Shown piece by piece: positions 1 to 10,254 of a stretch of 64,000 nt of DNA (positions within the stretch are counted from its first letter, which is position 1; every line of letters starts with the position of its first letter). Origin of the DNA: Pardosa pseudoannulata (taxonomy: Eukaryota; Arthropoda; Arachnida; Araneae; Lycosidae); NCBI GenBank assembly GCA_032207245.1, contig CM063498.1:94165301-94229300 (forward strand), in the 5' to 3' direction. The translations under genes and the position numbers were made by a program. The notes beneath the pieces were generated by a model. That model ran no database searches. It was given only the letters and a program-made list of their open reading frames with translations, and had not been told where the DNA came from.

Positions 1-1745
1 GATTGAAATATATCATGCTAGGAAATGAAATTTATCACTTGTACCGATATAAAGGAGGTTCGCGTAATAAAAATGCGACTAGCTTCTATATTGTATAAGA
101 AGTAGCATCTAGTTTATTTTAATCATTTTAAATTCTTTTAGAAGTTAAGTGGATGTTTTCTATTTTTTTTCACTCGGTGTATATATTTTTATATTTTTAA
201 TAAATGCATTGCTTAATTTGAAAACTATATAACTTTCGTAAAGTTAAACTCTTTTTAATAATCTAGTAAAAAAATTATTCTAAATAAGGCAGTACACTTT
301 ATTTCATAGTAACTTAAATAAGACTTTAATTACGGGAACTTTTCAGCTCGAAATGTACTATGTCCCCTTAAGGTAACAAACTATCTTTCTAGTCATAAAA
401 TCTTTATTTTGAAAGCTTTTTAATGTTTTATCATAAAATACAATATTTTTCTTGTTTCAATACCACTTTAAGTTTATAAAAATTACTTTTTTACCATTTA
501 AAGCAATATAATTTTTGAGAGCACTTAAAATATAAACACCAAATTTTATAAAGAGAAATTTATTTGCCCCATGATAATATTTCAATGTGCTTATTAGAAA
601 ATAGTTTTTTATATCAAATTAAAATTAAATGTTTCTTTTATTAAGCAAACCATTAAGGACATCTAAAATTTTAAAACTTAAACAAGAGGTTTCTGTACGC
701 TTAAGAAGTTAAAAACTTAAGTTATTATCATTATATAAAATAAAATAGATTGCTTAAAATTAATACAAATGTAATGCTTTCAATAAAAGTGATATTTATC
801 TTTAATTTGAAATAAAATTGAGTTTATTATTTATATATTTCAAAAGTTTATCTTGTAAATAAGTAATTTTATTTTCCCCTTTTTGTGTGTACTTTATATT
901 TTTTTAAATATATATGATTGGAGGTGAAATAATAAATAATTTTGTTGAGTTAGCCTTTAAGTAAAGAACTTGTAAAACTTTTTTCTAAAATAAACAGAAA
1001 TTTATACTTTTTGATTTTCGGAAAATGTAAGTAATAATGACGACTTTTTTTGGTTTAAAAGTTATTATGTCCTTTCTTATGATGTAATACAATTTAAATT
1101 TGAGAAAATAAAATTGGTTGTAAAATACCTTTAAGCTATTTTTATAAGTGCCGCCCAAATGAATGAGGAATCAGAAGGTCTGCCGCTTATCTAGTTTAGA
1201 CCTGAAAAAACAATCGTCAGCCGACCTCTAACAGCGGTTAGGAAAGGTTATTCAATAATGTGTCTTGTTTGACTCTAATGGTTAATTTAATTTCTTTTCT
1301 AGGTTTAAATGCATAAGTTTTATTTTTGTAACTGTCATGTACTCTTTTATAATTTATTAATAAATATGTCAAGAGCTACCCTGTGTTAGTGTTTATTGAA
1401 GAACGGTTTCAGTATGGCATTTCTGTGATTGCTCCATCTTGTTAAGATACAGATCACAACACATACCCTTATAGAATGCTGCTCTGAAGGCTGCTAACGT
1501 GTGACAGACACATCATTAGATTACTACAAATTCTTGAGTGATAGCCTAATGGCAAATTCAACGGTATCGTTCGCATCATATATTCCTCCAAGAATTGTCA
1601 AAGTGCAGTCATGCAAGTTTTAACGGTAAAAAATGTGAGTACTGGAGGAATTTATCTTCATTTTCAAAATGTGGAAATTCGGAAAATATGAATCAGTACA
1701 GACGACAATGCATGACCAGAAAAAATGCATATGGTTATCACATAG
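1..1745. other. AT-rich intergenic DNA, no gene seen
   Basis: Very AT-rich sequence with frequent stops in all frames. A slightly more GC-rich patch lies near 1150-1260, and 1390-1740 may hold the eroded front of the mariner element that becomes recognisable at 1746. I could not align that part to a transposase N-terminus. Nothing else is supported. Confidence 0.6.
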
Positions 1746-2402
1746 GCAGCAATTGCAGCTGTAAATAGTCATTTGAGAAATACTCGGCTAATCACCATTC
1801 ACAAGATAGCCGATTAAATGTCAATGAGTATAGGAAGTGCTCACATAGTTCTCCATGAAAGGTTACAATACAGATATCATGCGCAATGCGTTCCGAAATA
1901 CATCGCACAACGGAAGAGTTATCTCGTAGGTCTATGCATTAAACACCTTATGAGTTACTACGAAATGGGGCACTACTTCCTTTCACAGATTATTGCCTCT
2001 GATGAAACGTAGGGTCAACACTTTGATCCGGCTACCAAACGCAAGAGCATGGAATAGCGGTACCCTTTACCATCGCTACCAAACGAGGCATCCATGAGAT
2101 CTGAAAAGGTCATGCTTAACACGATTCTTCGATATTTATGGCCTATTGCTGTTGGAATGTCTGACCCGGCCAAGGTTATTAATGCTACCAGCTACTGTGC
2201 CAAATTCAAAAAAAAGGCACAAAAATTAAGAAGTGATAAAGGGATTTGCCGTCACATGGGGTTATTCTTTAGTATAATAATTATCATTCTCGTGTGGCTC
2301 TTGAATGCAAAAGCTTTTCAAGCAATTTCACTGGGAGCATCTACAATATCCCCCTACACCACTGACTTCTCACCTTGTTGCTACCATGCCTTGGATCCGT
2401 GA
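1746..2402 (+). pseudogene. mariner-type transposase remnant
   Basis: One reading frame runs from 1746 to about 2402 and matches the general plan of mariner transposases. A helix-turn-helix-like stretch (SIGSAHIVLHERLQYR, from about 1827) is followed by the ASDET motif holding the first catalytic Asp, then by FDPATKRKSME. Three stops interrupt it: TAA at 1815-1817, TAG at 2010-2012 exactly where DETW needs Trp, and a second TAG replacing Trp in the ME-W motif near 2055. Near 2260 the YDN motif that should carry the second Asp is in another frame. The PDLSPCD-like motif reappears as TDFSPCCYHALDP, with the third catalytic Asp changed to Cys. The N-terminus and the end after 2402 are not recognisable and no terminal repeats were found. 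Two Trp codons turned into TAG fit G-to-A decay. It cannot encode an active enzyme. Confidence 0.75.
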
Positions 2403-3560
2403 CAGAAATTTGCATATAATTATAAGGTCCAAGGTGCTGTTTTAAACTAGTTCCACAGCTAAACACAGAGTTTCTTCATCCAGGATATCTATCTCCTTGT
2501 GAACTAACAAGACACTTGTTTTAACTTCCAAGATAGCTATATTCTAGCCTATGTTCCATATCTATTAGCTTTTTTTATTTTGTATACTAACTTACTTAAA
2601 TATTATTTAACCATTTATTTCATATACTAGCTTACAGCTAACTTACAGCTCCCATGTCACTAAACTACTTATCATACTGACTGTTGTGCCATTTACATAG
2701 GGTGACCTTAATAAAGTAAACCCTTATAAAATAACTTATACTTTTTAGCATAAAGTCAACCATTCCTCAACATAATCGTTATATTGTTTTACGTAGTTAT
2801 TCTCTCAGATAATTTTCCTACAGCCAAAATTCTCAGAACCTTGAGACAATTAATCTCATTTCTATGACGTCTCACTTTCCAGAATAAATAATTAATATTA
2901 GTGATCATAAAAGTCATGTACTGAGAGGTGAGTCGCAGTATATAAAAGCATCTAATTTTTCAGCCTATGACGTTTTAATAAGATATAATCACTTAATGCA
3001 TCAAAAATAGGTGTATTAATTTACTTTCAACTTTCATGGGTATTCCGTAATTAAGGATAAATTTTAATCTACGTATCTCAGTATTCTTACAAGATTATCT
3101 TTGAAGATTGTGTTTTATTTAAAGAAAATATCTTAAAATCAGTTTTTCTGTGATAAATGTTTTAATTAACGAATAGATTGTATATGAGAATAGAGACATG
3201 AACCAAAATTTTAAATGTAAGAGTCCCTATTTATAATATTGTATACATATTGTATAGTCTGTTTAGAGATTCAACCCCTTATACAAAATAATGTTAAATA
3301 AACAATAAATTTTAAAAATATATTGAAGAATAATTTGTACAAACTTTGGTAAGCTAAGAAAATTTTGGTTCTATTTCCTATACTATATAAAAACAAAATC
3401 AGACGTTTTAGTAAAAGAATTGGTTGTTACATAAAAGACACATGAAAGAGTTACAAGAAAAGTTACATAACAAGAAAAATTATATATGACTGTAGCTGAA
3501 ATGGATTAATAAAACGTACATGGCTCATGCAACATAATATCTTTATGAAGTCTAGAAATT
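2403..3560. other. AT-rich intergenic DNA, nothing recognised
   Basis: No open frame of note, no repeat structure and no RNA-like motif were seen. It may include the eroded 3' flank of the mariner remnant. Confidence 0.6.
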
Positions 3561-3572
3561 CATTTATTTTTC

Positions 3573-3736
3573 AGCCGAATGATGGCCGAGTGGTTAGGGT
3601 GCTGGCTTTAGGAACCAGAGTTTGTGAGTTCGAATCCCATAGTGGCATGGATGTTCGGAATCGGCTTTAAGCAGTAGGTCCCGGTCTCTTTAGCCCTCGT
3701 GTTGCAAAAAGTAGACAGTAGCGCTCAAAACCAAAC
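3573..3736 (+). mobile_element. tRNA-derived SINE, copy A
   Basis: The left part resembles a tRNA gene, with an A-box-like GGCCGAGTGGTTAGG and a B-box-like GTTCGAATCCC. It is followed by a conserved body with TCGGCTTTAAGCAGTAGGTC and GTTGCAAAAAGTAGAC, and it ends in CAAAACCAAACC. The same ~170-bp module occurs at 42088, 50521 and, decayed, at 57230, all in the same orientation. It is flanked by a near-perfect target duplication: CATTTATTTTTC at 3561-3572 and CATTTATTTTTTC at 3737-3749. This is the expected structure of a Pol III-transcribed SINE moved by LINE machinery. Confidence 0.85.
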
Positions 3737-3749
3737 CATTTATTTTTTC

Positions 3750-4841
3750 TGTTTTAAAAAATACTAGAATACTCATCAAAAAAGGCAACATTAAACTTAT
3801 TCTTAGGGTAATTAGCCATTGTGATTTTCTAGTTAAATTGTATTTTTTAATTAGCATGATTTTTGTCGAGATAGCGTTAGCCTGTCCAGTTGATAAAATC
3901 TAATGCACTAATTACTTGTACAATAAGAGGAAAGGGATCATAATTTTCATTATCTTAATTCATTTTTAAAGATTCTAAACTTTTGTAGTGATACTATTTT
4001 CAAACTTATATTTTAAAGCAAATTCATAACGAAGTCTTATTTCTAGGCTGATTAGCTAATGCGACCTTGTGCTCAGAATTATTTTTAAACAGTAGTACGA
4101 TCCCTCTAGAAAGAATTTCGTTGCTATAACAGAGGTAAAACTTTCAACAACATTTGATTTATTAGCTGAAATTTCTCTACACCTTAAACCGTCGATCATT
4201 ATTTATCTGCACACAAAAACAATATTTCTAGTATTTGAGGTTCTTTTTCCGGTAACTAAAGCTTCCTGACGATGGAATATATGTTTGCGTTATAGACGGG
4301 AATAACAAAAATTTCACCAAATAAATTAAACTTTAAAATACTTGGCTCACCTTTTTAGAGAAGATTAAGACAGCATAGTCATAAATAATTTTCTATTCTA
4401 TCATAGGGAAAACTAAACAGAAAGTTAAAAGGGAAAAACCAAGAAGTTTACCTAAAGAGTAAAAAAAAAGCATTGGAGTGTATGAGTAGTAAAATGGATT
4501 TCTCATTAAAAATGCTTTAAATTTGCATTTTCAAATATGTTGAACTTTTTCTATAAATTTAATAAAAATTTTCAAAGTAGATTTTAATTTCTGATAGCTC
4601 CTATATATCGATTTTAAAGGCAAAATTCAGGACTAACTGGAGTAAGAGCTAAATATACGACATTTTCAAACTTTTGAAATTGAATATTCGAAAGTTCGAT
4701 CTAAATATTTAAAATAAATAAAGTTGTATATGTAAAAAATAATGTTACGTTGGCCTAGTGTTTGAGAAAGAAGAAATTAAAACTTACTAAGAAACACATG
4801 GAAAATAGGTCTTGATTAAATTATTTTATACAATTAAATAA
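3750..4841. other. AT-rich intergenic DNA, nothing recognised
   Basis: No coding-like stretch, tandem repeat or element end was identified. Confidence 0.6.
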
Positions 4842-5210
4842 ATGCCTAAGGAATACAACTGGAGTCAACTTATCATTTGTAGATCGAAGACTGCTCTCGA
4901 GTCGGCGTCAGTCTTAAAAAATGGCGAAGATTCTTTTCCAAAAAGTTCTTCCACAAACCGTGGATACCAGCCGTTCACCTTTTCCTCTTTTGGTCACAAC
5001 CTAATCCGCTCAAGAAAATCTTTGAGGAGAAAGAAACAGGGGTACACTCCAGAACGGCGGGGAGGGGTCAAAATCTCCCAAACAAACTGACACCTCTATT
5101 GGCTAGGAGAAGTCCGAAGTTTCTCTGCAGTTCCAACCGGTCCTATCCCGCCATGTCCCCGACGATGACACACCGGAAGAAGTAAAAAGAGCTGAACCGA
5201 ATATAACTTA
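4842..5210. other. GC-richer stretch with a short unsupported ORF
   Basis: Base composition rises sharply here and stays high to about 6200. A plus-strand frame of 82 codons is open at 4842-5090, but its product resembles no family I know and the frame shows no splice context. I treat it as part of an unrecognised repetitive or imported segment that continues into the stem-loop block next to it. Confidence 0.3.
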
Positions 5211-6190
5211 TTGTTACAGTATTGTAACGTATCCTGTCCCTGTTTCAGGTGACACAAGGAAGAATTAGGTGTATCTGGATTAATGGATTTATTTACACTT
5301 CTATATTACATATTACACTTGTTTATATACATCATTTCACAACTATAAAAAAAAAATCTTTCACAGGTAAGTGATTAGTACACGTAGGCCTGAGTAGAGA
5401 CGGGTACCTAAACTAAATTCAGTCTCTGCCGAAATATGGGTGATTAGACGGAAGAAACAATTCGTAGCTCTCTCGAAAGTTCATTGAAGAACAGGTAGGA
5501 GACCTAGCACAGTTAGTTCTGAAGAACAGCAAACAATCCTGAAGAGGATTATATTAGAAAAAGAAAGAAACCCAAAGCACAGGGTATCGCTTCAATCTCA
5601 CCAAGAGATTTATCCCAAGACGGGATTTCTCTAAATGAAACACTCCGATGGAGAGACTGGTCGAGGCGACCTCCGAGTTAGCCGATGCGGGCTACTCCTT
5701 ACAGAAAAGATCCCAAGGTGGGATTATAGCAAAAAAACTCTCCTGTAGAGAGACTGGTCAAGGCGACCTCTGAATTAGCTGGTTGCTAGCTAACTTCTCT
5801 CCAAAAAAAAAAAACAAATCTTCTTCGTCTCTTTCTAGGAGAGGGGCCTCACCCACAATTTCATTATTGGGTCACCTAGCGATGACCTCACCTTCGACCA
5901 ACTGGATTGGTCCGGGTTAAACCATCATCGGCCGCAAAGCCCGGGATCCCTGGTTTTCTTATCGGCTACATCTGAGTAGCAGCAAATCCTTGGTCGTTCC
6001 CGCGATCATTTTTTTCGGCTGTCAATGAAGGTATCGTGTCGTCTGGCATATTGTTCCTTTACTATAGAGCACAGCCGTGTAGACTTCATGGTGCCGGGGA
6101 AAACAATCCTTTTGTATCCACACAAGTCCACCTCTCAAAGCAAAGTTATTTGATGACTATACACCGCTAAATCACGCCGTTACAGTTTAC
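5211..6190 (+). other. unrecognised GC-richer element with tandem stem-loop repeats
   Basis: A ~1-kb block stands out by base composition from AT-rich flanks. It has no reading frame of note. Short inverted repeats are dense between 5479 and 5912; those with stems of five bases or more include 5535-5550, 5594-5610, 5612-5626, 5675-5697, 5710-5724, 5738-5752, 5775-5793 and 5896-5912. Two ~100-nt units (about 5612-5700 and 5710-5796) repeat the same order of stems. The stretch CCCTGTTTCAGG near 5239 and TGGTGCCGGGGAAAAC near 6090 could be pieces of an LTR and a primer-binding site, but I found no second LTR or matching ends. Non-autonomous LTR element, other mobile element and structured non-coding RNA all remain possible. 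Confidence 0.4.
5612..5796 (+). repeat. two ~100-nt imperfect repeats of short hairpins
   Basis: Unit 1 (5612-5700) and unit 2 (5710-5796) each contain, in order: an ATCCC/GGGAT stem with a 5-nt loop; a pyrimidine/purine stem (CTCC/GGAG at 5643-5653 against CTCTC/GAGAG at 5738-5752); a GGTC/GACC stem with a 5-nt loop; and a longer stem (AGCC/GGCT core at 5680-5693 against AGCT/AGCT at 5777-5791). In the second and fourth stems both arms differ between units yet still pair. That is the pattern expected if the fold, rather than the sequence, was kept. No RNA family was recognised. Confidence 0.55.
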
Positions 6191-6525
6191 TACACTATAT
6201 AGTACGGAGCTTAATAAACACTAAAAGAGCAAAACCAAGCTAAGCATTCTCTCAGCTGCCTCCATGAGTTTTGAAAAATATAACATAGAGGCTTATTACC
6301 CATTAAACAATAAAGCGCATAAATAAGTTAAGAAAAAAATAATGTTTCAGCTGTAGGTTGAGCTGCAGATTTTGTTTTTATAGATATAAAAACTTCGATA
6401 CAAGTTACCCTTATGAAGTATAATGTCTGTCTACATAATAATACGGAAAAGGGAGATTTAAGAAAGTAATCCAGAAATATTTCTGCCTCGGTTAAAAGGG
6501 TGAACTGAAGCAACTTTCTTTATCC

Positions 6526-8175
6526 TTGGGTAATGACCGTAAAATCATAAACAATATAATCCTATCATCAAAACATGAAGATTTAACGGCCGAATGGTCA
6601 CAGTTTGTTTTTGATTCATTGTATTTATCCAGCTTCTTAAGATCTCATTTGTTACATAACTTCTTCTCTCCAGAGAAGGTATTGGTACTTTTTAATTCAA
6701 CAGATAATTAAAGAATGAATTAATATTGTTCTTATTTATCATAACTACTGATAATGAAACTCATAAATATTGATATAATTATTTAAGAATGTATTTTTTG
6801 CACCTATGCTATTGACTGTACAGGTAATTGTAGTGGAAGCGAAGAGATTCGAAACATTGATGAAAAATGTCAAGAAACAAATAATTTAAGAGATTTTTAA
6901 ACTCGCCTGATATGAAAAAGATTCAAGATATCTGCAATTTTAATTCTGGAACAGAGAAAGCTATACAGAGGTATTTAGGCAGTATCAGGGTTTCTAAAAA
7001 TAACATTCTCTTTAGATTCTAAATCTAATAAATTCCTTCGTGAGCTTCAAAGAATATTGAAAATAATTTCTGAAGACATTCCTTTAGTTGAAAGTTTTAA
7101 CCCTGGAATCCATTTAGTTATTAACTTGTTCTTTCTAAAGAGAAATTACAAATTGCTTACAACATTGATAAGCTTGTATAAAAATTTTGAGCAGGAAATT
7201 CAAGGAGCAGGAGAAGTAATTATCAAGGTAAATTATTTATCCTAATTATTTATGTATATGCGATTCTTTATAGTCATTAAAGTATCACACTGGTATAATA
7301 GACATTTTAATTACAATCACTCATAGTTTAAAAAAAATTAACTTATAGTATAACTTTGATTCCAAATCTGATAAATAGACCATTAGAAAAATAACCAGCT
7401 TGTTAAAAGTGTTAAAACTAATAGCAATGTATTGTATTTTACAAAATGCTTATAGAATAATTAACAAAATTAAAACTTTAGAAAAACAGTCCTTCGAGAA
7501 AGAGTTCAAAATAATGGCAGTCATTGTCTAGCTCAAATAATGTCATATTTAAAATCTACTGAGCCTCAAAACAAGCAGCTAGGTACAAAATAGTTAAAAC
7601 ACAAAACAAGACAAACAAGCAGAAAAATGATAATGTTAAATCTCAGAGAGCTGAATATTGAGTGATTGTTTTTGTCTATAGCCGCTAGAAGTCCATGCTT
7701 CTATTTGCTAGAATCCTATTTTAAGCAACCACATGAAACATATATAAGAATACTCATTGTTTCTCGGAGGTTGTGTTTTTAAAGAAGTAACGAATTTATG
7801 CGCAACCATTAAAGTACAACCTTTAGAGATGAGAGATTTTATTACAAAATGCAAAGGGCCAAGGCAATAAAAAAGATTCTCTAAAATTTCCTAAGGTCTT
7901 TAAACAAACTTATTGTTATTTTGAAATTCGAAAATTTAAAAGAGCTTTAGAGATAAGATACATCATGTATTTTGTTCGAATTTGTTCAAAACATCCACTA
8001 AATATTACATTAAAATTTGGTTCTATAATATTTTACTTTAATGGAAAACCAACATCAGATCTTGTAAGAGGCAAACAAATTTACAACTTAATGGAAAAAA
8101 TAAAGTACTTCACACAGAAATATTCTTCTACGATTACCCACCAGCCTAATAGATATTTGAATCTAAAATTTATAG
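6526..8175 (+). pseudogene. FANCD2-like 3' gene fragment, exons retained, frameshifted
   Basis: Five coding-like blocks occur in the order expected from Fanconi anemia D2 protein, the large helical-repeat DNA-repair protein that clamps DNA with FANCI. Block A (about 6526-6678) has an LTAEW motif and ends at AAG|GTATTG. Block B (from 6824) carries a single-base frameshift near 6895. Block C (7016-7227) sits between CTCTTTAG and CAAG|GTAAAT and contains an FLREL motif like the family's FRELD region. Block D (about 7490-7582) contains LKSTEPQNK. Block E (7682-8175) contains FPKVFKQTY and KHPLNITLKFG, resembling the conserved C-terminal HP-L-LKYG region. D and E join in matching phase across CTAG|GTAC...TATAG|CC. 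E needs two 1-nt frame corrections, near 7780 and 7865. Introns are kept, so this would be a duplicated rather than retroposed copy. The family call rests on motif recall. Assembly indels in a real gene are an alternative. Confidence 0.5.
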
Positions 8176-8324
8176 GTAACAACCACTGCAAAATAAAAAT
8201 AGATTTTCAGTACTTACTCTTTATTAAAACCAATCATTGTCTACTGAGAATATGAACGCAGTTTTTAGCTTTACTGAACACATATAACATTATTAGTAAA
8301 AAGGTAGAATTGTAGCAGATATAT

Positions 8325-9430
8325 ATGTAGTAGAAAATGTACTCAATACTATGTTCAGTTACAAGATTTTTTTTCATAGTATTCCCTCAAAGAACAAAGA
8401 AATTTCAAGTTTTCAAACTTTTTTTTTGTATTGAAAGAGTACCGTGAAATTAAATAAAATCTAAACCCTATTACAGGACTTGTCAATTTCAGATTTCCTT
8501 GAAAGAATGCATTCTTAAAAATGGCTTGCACAAAACAGTACAATTATAAACAAATTTGTGTTTGAAACAAGACCATACGTGTTTGAAATGGCTTAACAAA
8601 TCAATTCTCAAAGTCAAAATTATATTTAAATCTTGAAACATAAAACAATAACAATGATAAAAAATAAAAAAAAAATAGTAACAAATAAAATAGAACTAAA
8701 AAAAAAATAAAAAAGAAATCAAATAAACCAGAAAAATATAAAAAAAACTTCAAAAAAAAAACAAAAAAAAAATTTCAAAATTATTAAAAGAAAAAAGAAA
8801 AAAAAAATCTAAACATTATAGAAATTATTTCAAGAAGATTCTTAAAAAATGACTTAAATTTGAACATTTGAAGAAACTAGACATGTTTTTTGATTGAATA
8901 ACAAAATCCAAACTCTCAAGAGTATTTAAATTCTTAGACGACATTTTGTGAATCCAATGCAATATTGATACTTAATGAAACATACTAACAAATGGATAGA
9001 TCTTAAAATACTCGTACTGAATAAAAGTATGCTACAAGTAAAAAAGTAGTAAATGTAGTAGAATTCTAAATAATATCGTCAGTTACCCTATGCTCTTTAT
9101 AGCATTACTTCAAAAAAAAGAGTTTTCAAGTATTCAGGCGTTTTTTGTATTAAAAGAGTGAAAAGGAATCAAATCTAAACCCTATTACAGGACATTTCAA
9201 TTTCAGATTTTCTGGAAAAAATGCATTCTTAAAAATTACAAATATGTGTAAAAAACTAGACCATAGTGTTTAAATTGTCTTAACAAATCAGTTCTCCAAG
9301 CGCTCAAAAAGCATTTCAAGTCCTATATTATCTTTGAAGACATTTTGTGAATCTTATGTAATATTGATGATTGCTGAAGCATGCTAACAAATGAATGAAT
9401 CTCAATAAACTCGTGCTGAATTAGAATATC
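8325..9430. repeat. imperfect direct duplication, 0.3-0.5 kb units
   Basis: The segment around 8340-8640 recurs around 9070-9310: both contain AAATCTAAACCCTATTACAGG, a TCAATTTCAGATTT motif and ATGCATTCTTAAAAAT. A trailing part (TTTGTGAATC...ATATTGAT, near 8945) recurs near 9345. The first unit is longer because of an A-rich insert at about 8640-8822. Copies are well diverged and no gene is carried. Confidence 0.65.
8640..8822 (+). repeat. A-rich low-complexity tract
   Basis: About 180 nt in which the plus strand is overwhelmingly adenine with scattered T, C and G, including several runs of eight or more A. It lies between the two halves of the first duplicated unit at 8.3-9.4 kb and may be an expanded poly(A) tail or simple slippage. 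Confidence 0.7.
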
Positions 9431-10254
9431 CTTAATTCTTTTAGAATTCAGATTTGAATTCTGTTTTTATTCTTAGTTTATATTCTGCTGCAAAAAAATA
9501 AAATAAATAAATTAAATATTACTCAATTTGTAATGTTTTAAAAATACCGAACATTTTATAAAAAATCCTATTTTATTTCCTTCCATTTGCGAAGAAGAAA
9601 CAAAAATTCATTTCTATGAAATTGAGGATTGGAAGAAAAATAATGAATAAAAATCGAAAATATCCTTCTTCTTTAATTATCATAGTTTTGTCTCAGCAAA
9701 ATTTTTTTCTCTTATTTTAAACAAGTTTTTTTCAATCTATTTTCATTTTTCCAGAAATTTGAATTTTTTGAATAAACAACACTGAAATTCTGCTGGGAAC
9801 TTAGACACGAGAGAAAAATGCATTTTTTTCTCTACGATAAATTCGATTTAAGCATCGAAAAGCGCTTTGTTCGTTTTTTATCTATAGTTTTTCTCACATT
9901 TACTTTTAAGGTCACAACAAAGTTGATTCAACAGAATTTTGAAGAAAAAATTTACGACTCAGATATAAATATGATGTCTCGAGAGACGCAAGGAAAAAAT
10001 CTTGCATTTTCTTTGCCCTCCCACGATAATATTCGATTGGAGCTGTTTTAGATTCCGTTTTTCTATTCTTTTTCCCTCCAATAAAAATTGGGGTTTAAGG
10101 TATTTGCATTCATAGTGAATCTTTCAGATGTAAATTAATTCAGAACAAATATGATTGTACAAAAGAAAATAATCGTTATTCTAAAATGTTTCATTCGCTC
10201 AAAAATAAAACGTTCGACTCATGCATTTTAATGATCTCATGCATGTGTATGTGC
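9431..10254. other. AT-rich DNA, nothing recognised
   Basis: A 77-codon frame at 9818-10051 is open, but its product resembles nothing I know and lacks splice or promoter context. No other structure was seen. Confidence 0.5.

Noticed and set aside
5479..5585. The 4-bp stems at 5479, 5493, 5516 and 5570 as evidence of structure on their own
   Set aside because: About ten such stems would be expected by chance in this length; only the longer and covarying stems carry weight.
9818..10051. 77-codon plus-strand frame as a gene
   Set aside because: No family resemblance, no splice sites, and within the length range expected by chance.
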